Shown here one piece after another: positions 10,279 through 21,395 of a DNA stretch of 64,000 nt (position 1 is its first letter; each line of letters begins with the position of its first letter). The translations under genes and the position numbers were made by a program. This DNA is from Petasospora fabianii. Taxonomy: Eukaryota; Ascomycota; Saccharomycetes; Phaffomycetales; Wickerhamomycetaceae. The stretch is from positions 1,922,001 through 1,986,000 of the forward strand of contig CP048715.1 in the NCBI GenBank assembly GCA_022641835.1, given 5' to 3'. The notes under the pieces were generated by a model that saw nothing but the letters and a program-made list of their open reading frames with translations, searched no databases and was not told the DNA's origin.

Positions 10279-12269
10279 TGTCGATGTGCGAGGGGTGATG
10301 TAGTGTACGCGATTTCAAAAGAATAACTCCGTGTAGTACAGTGCTAAGACTGAGATCGTGTGATGAGCTATAGAACGATGCTCTTTGATAGATGTGGCTA
10401 TGAGGCAAGGGGGGCTGATGCTGACGAAACGAGCGCGGCGGTTTGCAGACAATAGGTGGTAAATTGACGCAATTAGCTGGCTGGCGGTAGAGCGGAACGG
10501 TGAAGATCTCTCAGTGTTATTGAGTGAGAGTCTATATGTGGCGGGTAGCGTTGGTACCTGCGTGTTTGATGAGGCCGTTGTGGTGGGGCTCGGTAAGCCA
10601 TTTACAATTTCAGTACTGCACCACTTTTTTCGAGAGGCGCGACGTGATGGAACTGCCACCTCTCGGGATTAACTGGCGACGTACCAGGACCCTAAGAAGC
10701 TCGATACACCTCGTAGAGGAGCTGGTTTCATTATCTCGTTTATAGAACATCGCTGTCTTGGGACTGGAGGGAAATTGATGCCGCTGCTGTGGCTGTGGAA
10801 GGGTTAAAGGGGTGTCCCGTGTCTTCTGCTTCCAATGTACTACTACAGTGTATCCCACTAAACTCCAGAGAGGGATTTAAGCACGCACATAAGCTACATA
10901 CTACACCCTTAAGGTATTTTCTAACACAGCTGTGCCCTTCAAGTAGCAAGTCCTTGGAGAGGGTAGCTCATCGCATCGAACGTTATCGTTCCCGGTACCC
11001 GTCACCACCAGATCACACATCCATCTCCAAATTGTAGATCACCTCAACCTGTGTCGAGTCACAACGACCACAGTGTCCCTCACATCAAATTAGGGGTGGC
11101 CAAGTCAAACCCCCCTGCATAAAAGCCGACAAGACCTTAATATGCCATCTTGTCATGCAATCTACTCTAGCTCTGCACTTCATAAGGTTCGGCAGGTACA
11201 GCTGAGATCACAGTTGTTGGCTCAGGTGGCTCAACTCTCAACTCGAGAGTTTAGCTCTTACTGTTCGATACACATAATTTCTATAATATGTACAAAGAGA
11301 ACTGAATAACCCAAATGACCTTCCAAAAATAGCAGAGTCCCTCTCACTCATCGGCGTCTGCAGTATATTAGCTTTTGTAATGTACGGGTGTAACTCATCA
11401 TAATATACCCGGACACCCTGAGTATTAATTCGGGTACTAAAAATCAATTGCTCCTGAGCCAACCCAATTACAGACTTCAAGTAATTTGTGAAAATACTTC
11501 ATATACTAATTAACCTACTCTATCGGTTTCAGGCCCACTAGGAGTACATTAACAATTAGTAATTTTTTTTTATAAAATTTTGGTTGATTATCAGGAAGAT
11601 AACCAGGGGTTCCTTATACTATATTTTCAATTACTCAAAATACCCATATTCTTGAGGAAAGTGCGGTTACGAAATAAAAGAAATACAGTTAACTGAATTA
11701 CTTTCAAAGATTAAATATATTTGTAGATGTTATCACCCCTTTCTCAAGTAGCCTATAGACTCTTAATAGGTCCCTATCAAGCCAAGCGCTAAGCATGTAC
11801 TATGCGTCAGCGCGGGGAGAGTTGTGGTAGAGTAACAAACCTCTGATCTGGGTGCCCATGCAAGTGCAACATAATCTGTTACTCGCTTCATTGGTTATTA
11901 CATTTTCGTAAACATTAAACCAAGCACATTTATACATCGCCTGAAATCCACAGTCACCTGTCAAACTGATACTGTAAAGTCTTTAGATAACACTTTGATT
12001 GCCTATACGGAAATGGTGTCCAGGTGTCGCGACTCAGTTTTTCAGCTCTGGTGCGATGTCCCGGAACCGGCCCGCTCTCCGGCACCGCTGTCATGTTTTT
12101 CATCAACGGGCCGGTGAGTAATTGGCGGCTTTCGATTGGGGCCGGAAAAAAAATAGAGATCTTCTCCAACTTTTCACTCAAGAGACATCTTTCAAATCCA
12201 TAGACTTACTCAGTTGCCCAATACTGTTCTTCTGAACAAACTATACACATCACTCATTTCACAGCTGAC
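10279..12269. other. 2 kb divergent region RHO2-ACO1, no gene supported
   Basis: This divergent promoter region is GC-balanced at both ends and distinctly AT-rich from about 11,240 to 11,960. An 11-bp inverted repeat, GTTGGCTCAGG at 11216-11226 and its complement at 11453-11463, bounds a 248-bp segment at the start of the AT-rich part. No open frame longer than about 130 codons occurs and none resembles a protein. A HAP-type CCAAT box and a GTCAC word lie 310-380 bp before ACO1. Confidence 0.5.
11888..11895 (+). promoter_or_regulatory. ACO1: Candidate HAP2/3/4/5 site upstream of ACO1
   Basis: TCATTGGT matches the TNATTGGT form of the CCAAT-box bound by the Hap complex. A GTCAC word, the core of the retrograde R box bound by Rtg1/Rtg3, follows at 11953-11957. 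In S. cerevisiae ACO1 is controlled by both Hap and Rtg factors. Short motifs like these occur often by chance, so this is only suggestive. Confidence 0.35.
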
Positions 12270-14743
12270 ATGTTGGCCTCGAGAAGACTTCAATCCACTC
12301 TACGGAGGGCTCAGGTACGTTATCGCAGCGATGAGATTGGGGATCCATCAACCAGACTACTAACACCAAAAAAACACAGCAAATCAGGACTCTCGCCACA
12401 TCTGCAAACCTTACAACACAGATCCCACCAGAGTTCCAATCGCGTGTTCCTCCATACCCAAAGCTTATTGAGAAGCTCACCCGTGTTAAGAAAGTGCTCA
12501 ATGACAAGCCACTGACACTCGCAGAGAAGATCCTCTACTCACATCTCGTCAACCCAGAAGAGTCCCTTGCTGCTGGTGATGTGTCCAAGATCAGAGGTCT
12601 TGAATACCTCAAGCTTAACCCAGACCGTGTTGCTATGCAGGATGCTTCTGCCCAAATGGCTCTTTTGCAGTTCATGACATGTGGTCTTCCATCCACCGCA
12701 GTTCCAGGATCAATCCATTGTGATCACTTGATTGTTGGTAAGGATGGTGAGAAGGCCGATTTGAAGTCTTCTATCGCTACAAACAAAGAAGTCTTCGACT
12801 TCCTTCAGTCCTGTGGTGAGAAGTACGGTATCCAGTTCTGGGGTCCAGGTTCCGGTATCATTCACCAGATCGTTCTTGAAAACTTCTCCGCTCCAGGTCT
12901 CATGATGTTGGGTACCGATTCCCACACTCCAAACGCTGGTGGTCTCGGTGCCATCGCTATTGGTGTCGGTGGTGCTGACGCTGTCGATGCTCTTACTGGT
13001 ACCCCATGGGAGCTTAAGGCTCCAAAGGTGCTCGGTGTCCACTTGAAGGGTAAGATGAATGGCTGGACCTCCCCTAAGGACATCATCACACACTTGGCTG
13101 GTATCCTCACAGTTAGAGGTGGTACTGGTTACATCGTTGAGTATTTCGGTGAAGGTGTTCAGAGTCTTTCTTGTACCGGTATGGCCACTATTTGTAACAT
13201 GGGTGCTGAAATCGGTGCCACTACTTCCACTTTCCCATATCAGGTTGCTCACAAGCGTTATTTGATCTCTACACATAGAGCCCCATTGGCTGAGGCTGCC
13301 GATGAGGTTAATGCCAAGTACGGCTTCTTGAAGGCCGATGCTGGTGCTGAGTACGACAAGGTCATCGAGATTGACCTCGACACATTGGAGCCACATATCA
13401 ACGGACCATTCACCCCAGATTTGTCTACACCTGTTGGTAAATTTGGTAAGGTCACTGATGAGAATGAATGGCCACAGACCGTTTCTGCTGGTTTGATCGG
13501 TTCCTGTACCAACTCTTCTTACCAGGATATGTCTAGAGCTGCATCTTTGGTTAAACAGGCCGCCGATGCTGGTTTGAAGCCAAAAATCCCATTCTTCGTC
13601 ACCCCAGGTTCTGAGCAAATCAGAGCTACCATCGAGAGAGATGGTTTGATCGAGACATTTACCGATAATGGTGCAATTGTGCTCGCTAATGCCTGTGGTC
13701 CATGTATCGGTCAGTGGGATCGTGTCGACATTGACAAGAAGTCCACTGACACCAATGCTATCTTCACATCTTTCAACAGAAACTTCAGAGCCAGAAATGA
13801 TGGCAACAGAAACACCATGAACTTCCTCACTTCGCCAGAACTCGTCACTGCTATGATCTATTCCGGTGACATGCACTTCAACCCATTGACCGACTCCATC
13901 AAGCTCGAGGATGGTAAGGAGTTCAAGTTCAACCCACCAGTTGGTGATGAACTTCCAGGCCAGGGTTTCATCCCAGGTAGAATGGAGTTCTACCCACCTG
14001 TTGACCCACAAATCCACCCAGAGGTCGAGATCAACGTCCCAGAAGACTCTGATCGTTTGCAGCTGTTGGAGCCATGGGAGCCATGGAACGGTGAGGAGTT
14101 AAAGACGACCGTCTTGCTGAAGGTTGAGGGTAAGTGCACCACCGATCACATCTCTGCTGCTGGTGTTTGGCTGAAGTACAAGGGTCACTTGGAGAACATT
14201 TCTTACAACACCTTGATCGGTGCTCAGAACAAGGAGACTGGTGAGGTCAACAAGGCTTATGACCTTGATGGTACTGCATACTCTATCCCAGGTCTTATGG
14301 CCAAATGGAAGGAGGATGGCATCAACTGGAACGTTGTTGCTGAGCACAACTACGGAGAGGGTTCTGCTAGAGAGCACGCTGCCTTGCAGCCAAGATTCCT
14401 TGGTGGCCAGATGATCTTAGTCAAGTCCTTTGCCAGAATTCACGAGACAAACTTGAAGAAGCAGGGTCTCTTGCCAGTCACATTTGCCGATGAGAGTGAC
14501 TACGACAGATTGAGTTCTGGTGATGTCTTGGAGACTTTGAACTTGAGAGACATGGTCGCTAAGAATGGTGACAATGGTGGTATCATCAAGTTGAGAGTTC
14601 ACAAGAGAAACGGCGAGACATTCGAGATTGATGTCAAGCACACCATGTCTAAGGATCAGGTTGATTTCTTTAAGGCCGGTTCTGCTATCAACCACATCGG
14701 TAACGTTCGTCGTGCCGAGGCTGCCGCCCGTGGTGAGCTGTAA
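12270..14743 (+). CDS. ACO1: Aconitate hydratase, mitochondrial (spliced)
   Basis: This is the 4Fe-4S enzyme of the citric-acid cycle that isomerises citrate and isocitrate in the mitochondrial matrix. Exon 1 (12270-12314) encodes the Arg-rich start of the import presequence. A 65-nt intron (12315-12379) has GTACGT, TACTAAC at 12358-12364 and ends CACAG. Exon 2 runs from 12380 to the stop, giving 802 residues. Splicing restores the frame exactly and supplies the rest of the presequence and the mature N-terminus; the downstream frame alone has no suitable ATG. The cluster ligands are C391 in GSCTNSS and C454/C457 in NACGPCIGQWD. DSHTPNAGG and FGEGS-like YGEGSAREHAAL motifs are also present. 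Codon bias is strong. In S. cerevisiae a fraction of Aco1 also binds mitochondrial DNA. Confidence 0.97.
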
Positions 14744-14952
14744 GAAGGTACTCCAGATACCTCAAGTTGCATTAATCCCTGATCTTCACGCATTTTGCTG
14801 TTTATTTGTTTCTTCAAGTTTAGAGTTGTCACAAGGTCATTAGTATTTATTCAAAAGTAATTTCATTACGTCGCATACCACAACCATCGATAAACCGTAG
14901 AATACTACAAGTTTGAAGATAATATCATTAAATTGTCCATTAATAGCATTAT

Positions 14953-17900
14953 TCATTGCTTCAACTGCTTACTCAAGTCCCAGTAGCGGTCAGTGTCTCT
15001 CATATTGAGCTGGTGAACTCTGACAAGCTCCAAAAGAATGTACTCCTGCAATGGCAAGATTGGGGTAATGTTATCATCCAAAGAGCTCGAGGAGCCGAAG
15101 CTGAAGATGGAGTTTCTCTGCTTTTTCATAGTCTCACCGTAGCCAACCTGCAAATACTCAACATTGGAGGCAACTTTAGCAATCTTCATAAACTTATCAA
15201 AGTTAATCATCCTGGATCTCAGGAAGGAGTTAGAGTTTCTGAAGTCCTTGTTACCCTCATGAATCATAGTCAAGTCCTGGAGGAACAAATTGACATATGG
15301 AACGACAGGTATAGGAGACTTGGTATCACCCTCCCTCAAGATCTTGGAAAGCTTGTATCTATAACCCTTGTAGTTATTAGAAGGGTGGATGATCTTCTTT
15401 AAATCACGGAATAGGTTCTCGTACTTCTCCGGCAAAGCGGCCCACAACTCATCAATTCTTGAGAGCGGATGGTTCTGCAAACTGATGATAATAGCAGCAA
15501 GGGAGTTGAAGTTCTTCAAGTAGTAGCACGATAAGGCAATGTTCAACCAGGACTTTACTCTCAAGGCACGTTTCTTCATGGTGATAGATGGTTCAAGAAT
15601 AGAGTCAAGAACGTACTCACTCAACAAGTTGGTGAACAAGAGCGACTGGGAAATGTTTGGTGCCAACTTTGGACGCTTCTGGAAGTTTTGGCTTAAGAGT
15701 TCCCCAGCCCTAATGGAGAGGAAAATCTTGGATTCCATGATCGTCAGTTGCTTAGCAAGCTCAAATGCATTTAGTTCGGTTAAGTTCGACTCATTTACCG
15801 GGCACTTTGGTAATAAGGTCTGGGCGGTATCGAACCACTTGGACAACAAGGTATGGATCTCAACTGGATAGAACTGAGAGTGGTTATCATGTGGCCAGTT
15901 CTTGGTGCCCAACCAGTTTCTATACTTCATCACGTAAAACTCAATGTCCTGAATCTGAGCTTTGCTAAGCAGTGTGCTGTTGTTGTTGAAGCTGAGACCC
16001 GGAAGTGGCAACAAAACGGAAGATCTGGAGCCAGCATTCATCTTGGCTAACTCGTACTCCTCAAATATGTGTTCTTCATCATCCAAGTTCACGTTGAGCG
16101 AGGCAAATGATCTGATGGAGCTGGAGTGGGAAATGGTGGAGTGTCTGGCACCAGAGAAGCTTCTTGAAACCAACTGCAAACCATTGTTGTCAAACGTACC
16201 AGACGTAGACGTGCCAAACAGTGGTTGGACCCTCTGATGAGTTGGAGATTTTTGAATTTTACCTGGCGTGACAACAGTTAACTTGGAACAAAGCTGGATG
16301 AGCTTCTTGGCCTCGATAGGCAAGAACAAAGTGACACCCTCATTAAAAAAGTTGATCAACGTTGGCAACAAATTGTAATCATTCTGGTAATCCCAGTAGC
16401 TTTGAAGCCACAACTGGAACATTCTGCAAACCATTCTTCTTCGGTTCTTTAATCTCGATTCAAAGGATGAGTACTCACCATTTTCATCGTAGTCATCGTG
16501 AGCGTCGAACTTGTTGGACAAATTGAATCTTGCAATCATCTCCTCAATGAACTCATCACCAGTAGAGTAGAGCTTGAACGTCAAGAAGAAAGTGGAGACA
16601 AAGAACTCATCCGGCTTGTGAAGTTCATCAGTCAAGATGTACACCAAAGCTCTGAAGGAAGCACCAATGAGACGGCCCTCGGAATCACGAGTAACATCAG
16701 TCTCAGCATCGTAAGCAATCTCAAAGGAATCGTTGGATTCATTCAAGTATGGCTGGAAGACAGAGTTTCTGATAAATGATTTGGAATCAGGAAGGAACTC
16801 CTGCAACAAGTTGGAACCTGAACTCGTCAAAGCAATGTCGTTGAGGTTACCTGATCTGACCATGGAGAATCTGGATTGTCTCTTGATGTTGCTTCTCTTC
16901 ATCAATTTCAAGTCTTGAATTTTATTTTTGTCTAAGACCTTGATCATACCAACAGAGCAGGTCTTGATGAATTGCGGAGGTGTAATCTGAATGGACTTAA
17001 AGTCCGGGTACTTCTTTTCATCACTCAATCTGAAGTCACCAATGGTTGCAAGATATTTGTAGCAGTTTTCGACAGATAGAGAAATGGATCTGGTCATCCT
17101 TGAGACAACACCAATGAGTTCATCACCTTCTGGGGTATAGTAATAGAGGCCATCCTTGACAGTGACGGAATCAGTACTGTAGTCGTCAGTGATAGTCTTG
17201 GTCACAAAGTTCTTAACACTGGAAACCAACTCAGAGACAAGGGACAGAAGCGTGTCCAGGTTGTCATCAAACTTGTTTTCAACTTTTCTGTTTCTAGTGT
17301 TCAGAATCTGAACACATGACTTACTGATGAACAAAATCTCTCTCAGCAGTAAGATCATCTGATGCGTGACATTCTCCAAAACCTGACATCCGGTAGGATT
17401 GTGCTCAACCATATCCAGTCTTCCAAGCAAGAGACCAATGTAGGTGAACAGCAAGTTGTGGATCTCGTTTAATCTCTCCTTGGCCATTGGTGACTGTGGC
17501 AACACGGCAATGTCGTTCTTTGCAGCAGCTCTCTCCTTGGCCCTCTTGTCTTCTTCTTCCTTCTTCAACATCTCTGATTCAATACCCCAGATGTCTAAGA
17601 AGACAACACACTTTTTGACAACTTGCAGCACCATCAATTGCAAGGTTTCCAAATGAACCAAACTCTTGGAATGCTTGTATGAATCAGCCTTGATCATAAG
17701 AGAGTACCAGTCTGCAAGCAAGCTCTTTCTCATACGACGGATAATCGGCTTCTTCTTCACAATGGGCGTTGACCTCGAAAGACAGTCAGTGCACTCCAAC
17801 AGGTGCCTCACACCATCTCGTATGGCGTTGATGTGATAAATGGAAAAGCTAGAGTCACCATTCTTAGGGTTATCAGCCGGGTTACTAAGGAACTTTGCAG

Positions 17901-19224
17901 CGGATATCAGCACGAGTTTCAAGGGGAGCCTTGATTTCGTTAATGGCAATGTATTGTCCTCCTTGACCAAGTCTGTGAAGAAATTAATTGGTACCCAGCC
18001 TCTTTTGAATGACTTGATCAGTGTGACTTCACTCCAGCCACTGGTATCAACGGTGTGAACGTAGGCGACATCACCCTTGTCGAATGAGAGACATATCGAT
18101 GAATCACTGGACTGCTCGAGAGATCTTGAATCGAAGGAGTGGAGCGCATACAAGAACAACGAAGTCAATTCTCCCTCTTCAGCACTGAACGACTCTGAAG
18201 ATGAAGTGGCTTCAGATGCATAAGTTGGAGCAAGCAAATCGGCCGTGTTGTGACGGTCTTGTTTCACTGACTGCAGATAGCCAGATTCCTGGGAGTAGGT
18301 TGTGTCGTTGGCCTCTGAGTTGAATGAACTATCGTTGCCTGCGTTAGAATATCTTGATCTTGGTCTCTCATGTGTTGACTGTGGAACCTTGAGACTCTTC
18401 TTTGTTGGAGATGTCTTAACGGGGGAGACCTGAACAGCACTAGCCTGCTGAACTGGCACAGAGTGGACTTCTGAGGAAGGAGACCGTGAATGTGTTCTGA
18501 AGTCACCTGATGGTGATGGAGAGTGGTGCATGCTGCGGGATTCCCTGAGGTTGGTGTATCTGTCTTCGAGGCCAGGGACAGTTGGTTGTGGTTCGAGCAC
18601 CGGTGTGACGTTATGGCTGACGTTCTGGTGCCCTCTTGAAGGAAATGGAGCGTCACCAAGCTTGGGTGTCTCATCCTCATCTTCGAGAATGGATGGCTTG
18701 GTTGGCATGAAGGAGTCATGTTGCTGGAAGGCACCCTGTTGCACGACTGGCGTTGGGTCATCGTCGTAGTGGTCCGCCGTAATGGTGATTGAGGGATTGC
18801 TTTTGCTGGCGGAATTGGAGGCACCATTGATGGTGAGCCTTTGGATTCCGAGACCCATAGGCAGCGTGGTGTCGTAATCACCTTCATCTTCACTGTGATA
18901 TGCCTGTTCCCTGATGGTGTCGTCGCTGCTCATCACCTGGCTTGGTCGCTCGACTGTACGGTCTCTATAGCCACTACCATAGTTGGAGTCCTCCTTTTCT
19001 ATCTCACTCATCGCCGTGATGTACGACGAGGTACTGGTTTCCTGTGATGTGAGGGAATGTGATGATGGCAGTGATGAGAGCTTCTGCGTACTGTCGTTGT
19101 TCTTGATGTTCAACGGTTGCGTTGGCGATATTCCGTCCAAGTGGTGCTCATTCTGGTCCCTTTGCACCAGGAGCGGCGTTGTGAAGTCACCAGGGAATTG
19201 GTTCAAGACATCGTTCTGTGTCAT
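14953..19224 (-). CDS. CDC25: Ras guanine-nucleotide exchange factor Cdc25
   Basis: This exchange factor loads Ras with GTP and so activates adenylate cyclase and the PKA pathway in response to nutrients. The first ATG of the frame is at 19224, giving 1423 residues; the frame is open for a further 50 codons upstream without an ATG. Residues 1-340 are Ser/Thr/Pro-rich and probably disordered. An SH3 domain spans about 355-420 (ALHSFDSRS, GDVAYVH, GWVPINFF). The RasGEF N-terminal domain is at about 845-980 and the catalytic Cdc25-homology domain at about 1150-1410. The SH3 and overall layout match Cdc25/Sdc25; a non-duplicated yeast would have one such gene. Its promoter carries MCB and SCB boxes (19470-19532). 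Confidence 0.95.
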   Translation of the reverse strand: MTQNDVLNQFPGDFTTPLLVQRDQNEHHLDGISPTQPLNIKNNDSTQKLSSLPSSHSLTSQETSTSSYITAMSEIEKEDSNYGSGYRDRTVERPSQVMSSDDTIREQAYHSEDEGDYDTTLPMGLGIQRLTINGASNSASKSNPSITITADHYDDDPTPVVQQGAFQQHDSFMPTKPSILEDEDETPKLGDAPFPSRGHQNVSHNVTPVLEPQPTVPGLEDRYTNLRESRSMHHSPSPSGDFRTHSRSPSSEVHSVPVQQASAVQVSPVKTSPTKKSLKVPQSTHERPRSRYSNAGNDSSFNSEANDTTYSQESGYLQSVKQDRHNTADLLAPTYASEATSSSESFSAEEGELTSLFLYALHSFDSRSLEQSSDSSICLSFDKGDVAYVHTVDTSGWSEVTLIKSFKRGWVPINFFTDLVKEDNTLPLTKSRLPLKLVLISAAKFLSNPADNPKNGDSSFSIYHINAIRDGVRHLLECTDCLSRSTPIVKKKPIIRRMRKSLLADWYSLMIKADSYKHSKSLVHLETLQLMVLQVVKKCVVFLDIWGIESEMLKKEEEDKRAKERAAAKNDIAVLPQSPMAKERLNEIHNLLFTYIGLLLGRLDMVEHNPTGCQVLENVTHQMILLLREILFISKSCVQILNTRNRKVENKFDDNLDTLLSLVSELVSSVKNFVTKTITDDYSTDSVTVKDGLYYYTPEGDELIGVVSRMTRSISLSVENCYKYLATIGDFRLSDEKKYPDFKSIQITPPQFIKTCSVGMIKVLDKNKIQDLKLMKRSNIKRQSRFSMVRSGNLNDIALTSSGSNLLQEFLPDSKSFIRNSVFQPYLNESNDSFEIAYDAETDVTRDSEGRLIGASFRALVYILTDELHKPDEFFVSTFFLTFKLYSTGDEFIEEMIARFNLSNKFDAHDDYDENGEYSSFESRLKNRRRMVCRMFQLWLQSYWDYQNDYNLLPTLINFFNEGVTLFLPIEAKKLIQLCSKLTVVTPGKIQKSPTHQRVQPLFGTSTSGTFDNNGLQLVSRSFSGARHSTISHSSSIRSFASLNVNLDDEEHIFEEYELAKMNAGSRSSVLLPLPGLSFNNNSTLLSKAQIQDIEFYVMKYRNWLGTKNWPHDNHSQFYPVEIHTLLSKWFDTAQTLLPKCPVNESNLTELNAFELAKQLTIMESKIFLSIRAGELLSQNFQKRPKLAPNISQSLLFTNLLSEYVLDSILEPSITMKKRALRVKSWLNIALSCYYLKNFNSLAAIIISLQNHPLSRIDELWAALPEKYENLFRDLKKIIHPSNNYKGYRYKLSKILREGDTKSPIPVVPYVNLFLQDLTMIHEGNKDFRNSNSFLRSRMINFDKFMKIAKVASNVEYLQVGYGETMKKQRNSIFSFGSSSSLDDNITPILPLQEYILLELVRVHQLNMRDTDRYWDLSKQLKQ

Positions 19225-19469
19225 GGCTGCCGATGATCCCCAAATGTGATAATTTGCTTGAGGTCTGACGATGGTGCGCTGATCACTAGGTGTTTGTATG
19301 TGTAACTTGCGATTGCGGGGTCGTACTGCTGCAGGACTTGGACTGAGAGCAAGCTCTGTCACTCGGTATTCCAATGATAGGGCGTATGACTAGATAGCCA
19401 GGGTCTTGACGCGCTTTTCAGTTGAGAATTCGGCAATTTCTTTGTTGGTGGTAAATGGCGCTTCGCTAA

Positions 19470-19532
19470 TTCACGTTCCAACGTGAAGCGCGAAATTTCA
19501 GTAAGTTGCCTTGACGCGTCTCAACAACGCGT
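19470..19532. promoter_or_regulatory. Palindrome plus SCB and two MCB boxes upstream of CDC25
   Basis: A perfect 8-bp inverted repeat with a 2-bp centre, TTCACGTTCCAACGTGAA, lies at 19470-19487. CGCGAAA at 19489-19495 fits the SBF site CRCGAAA. ACGCGT, the MBF core, occurs at 19514-19519 and again at 19527-19532. The cluster sits in the 443-bp gap between ECM25 (3' end) and CDC25 (5' end), both on the minus strand, so it most likely serves CDC25. It suggests G1/S-phase control of the Ras exchange factor. Confidence 0.5.
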
Positions 19533-19667
19533 TCGAGACGATGCGATGATTAAGGTCTTTGAAACGATAGCTACGGTCTAGCCACGGCCACGGCCACGGG
19601 TGGATGCAATGTGGTGTGTTGGTTAAATATATAAGCAGTGTGATCCTTGTAGTGCGCGGGTACTCCA

Positions 19668-21395
19668 TCACTTGTTCTTGCCTTCCATCTCGTTAAGAAT
19701 GTGGATCCCCATAAGCCTCTCTTCGTAAAGTTTTGCGAGCTTCGACACTTTCCTCTGACCCTCCATTGATGAGTAGCCATCCGCAAACTTGGTCTCGGCC
19801 TTGGTTCCCTTCTTCTTCTGCATTTTGGGTAGTTTGTTCAGTGAGGCTGTAACATCAGCGAGTACGTTAGCCTCGTTGAGTCTTTCAAGCTCCAGCTTGT
19901 CGACCTCCGTTGAGGAAGAATCGGTCAATATTGATGGTCTCGGAGGCATTGGCGGCGCAATGTTTTCCTTGAGGTCCTCATCGAGCGAGCTAGTAGATTC
20001 TGAAGATGATATGCTGTTGATAGAGAGCACAGATGCACCGGAGACGTTTCTTTGGGACTCCACCTGTGGGCGTCGCGGCATTGGTGGTGGTACTTCGACC
20101 TCTAGGTCAGTGATGTCTGTGGCATCGTGTGACGTAGATGGTGTCTTGATCTGAACTCTCTTTTTGATTTCTGGCTTGGTCGATGTGTTGACAAAATTGC
20201 TTGTTGATGAAGCAGATGATGCTATGGATGTGGCCTTGCGTGGTTTTGGCGGGGTAGGGGCAGTACGCATCCGCACCTCTTTAGTTGGAGTGTAGCCAAC
20301 GTGGACAGACTTTACGACCGTGTCCCAATTCTCGATTAAATTCTTGATAAACCTCTGACCAATTAGCAGTCTGTCGTTGGTCTTGATAGAGACTTTTTCC
20401 TGACACAATGCCGGTGTGATGGCCTTTGATAGAGACTTCGATGTGTGCCTCGTCACAGACGCGTGCTCAACCATGTTGAGAAGGACTTCGAAGATCTTTG
20501 ACAGAGTGTCAAGACAGTCGTATTCATTGACAATCTTGGAGAAAATGTTGCATGTGTAGCTCAAGTCATCACTTATCGGAAGCTCAATCATGTCAATTGG
20601 GATGAGTGGAGAGCGATACTTGCGCAGTGTGTTGAGGAAAAGCGATCCCATAACGTGAATGTCCCACTGAGACATGTCGAGGTAGTTTCCTCTCTCGATA
20701 GCATCGATGAGTACCTGGAGTCTCTTTGCATTCCCAGGCTTGGTAAATACCAGTTCATTCTTGGGTCCCTCCGTTAGCAATCTTGACGTTACTCTCTCGT
20801 TAATAAGGTCCAAATAGTCCTGGTAATCACTCGATTTTGGTCCGACAGTGTATGGAATGATGAGTTTTTCTGTGAATTGCAAATCGTAAAGGTACACCTC
20901 AACGCCGATTCTGAGCTTTGTTATGTCAACGTACTTCGACAGCTCAGTGAGGTCCTTGCAGTAGACGAGTCGTTGATCTGGGGCAACTGATAGGTTTGGT
21001 GCATTCTTGAAGAGCTTGGCATGCACTACATTGGACACAATGGATGAAAACGATCTCACAAGCCATGACTCATGGACCATATAAGCCCTATGCATGTTGT
21101 ACTTGAGCTCGTCTGGTAGTAGCTGGAAGCATTTGAGTGCTGTGACCCAGGTGTTGTTGGTGTTGTTGAAGTTCTTGAAGCCAGATGTGAAGCACACGAG
21201 AGCATACTCCCCTTGTGGGATACGTTTGATGATTCTCTTGACGGCCTTTACAAGTAGCGATTCGACGATTTTCTTGTCATAGTTCGTGTTGGAAAAATCG
21301 GGTAAGAAGTTAGAGTCAAACACGTACAGCGGGAGATTAGTGAAGGGGTCTGTTGTGTCTGACTTGAAGAATGCCTTCTCAGCGTGGAATTCCAT
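19668..21395 (-). CDS. ECM25: Ecm25-like RhoGAP-related protein
   Basis: The 575-residue product aligns through most of its length with S. cerevisiae Ecm25 (about 599 residues). Shared stretches include the N-terminal YVFDSNFLPD region, LVCFTSGF, VHESWLVRS, the QKPGN-like TKPGNAKRLQVL segment, YLDMSQWDI, LIPIDMIELPI, and SKAITPALCQEK followed by NDRLLIGQRFIKNL. The front part resembles a CRAL-TRIO-like fold and the middle a RhoGAP-like domain; GAP activity is not established. The C-terminal 180 residues contain two proline-rich motifs, PPPMPRRP and PPMPPRPS, of the kind bound by SH3 domains. Ecm25 is linked to actin, polarity and cell-wall phenotypes. Confidence 0.85.
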   Translation of the reverse strand: MEFHAEKAFFKSDTTDPFTNLPLYVFDSNFLPDFSNTNYDKKIVESLLVKAVKRIIKRIPQGEYALVCFTSGFKNFNNTNNTWVTALKCFQLLPDELKYNMHRAYMVHESWLVRSFSSIVSNVVHAKLFKNAPNLSVAPDQRLVYCKDLTELSKYVDITKLRIGVEVYLYDLQFTEKLIIPYTVGPKSSDYQDYLDLINERVTSRLLTEGPKNELVFTKPGNAKRLQVLIDAIERGNYLDMSQWDIHVMGSLFLNTLRKYRSPLIPIDMIELPISDDLSYTCNIFSKIVNEYDCLDTLSKIFEVLLNMVEHASVTRHTSKSLSKAITPALCQEKVSIKTNDRLLIGQRFIKNLIENWDTVVKSVHVGYTPTKEVRMRTAPTPPKPRKATSIASSASSTSNFVNTSTKPEIKKRVQIKTPSTSHDATDITDLEVEVPPPMPRRPQVESQRNVSGASVLSINSISSSESTSSLDEDLKENIAPPMPPRPSILTDSSSTEVDKLELERLNEANVLADVTASLNKLPKMQKKKGTKAETKFADGYSSMEGQRKVSKLAKLYEERLMGIHILNEMEGKNK

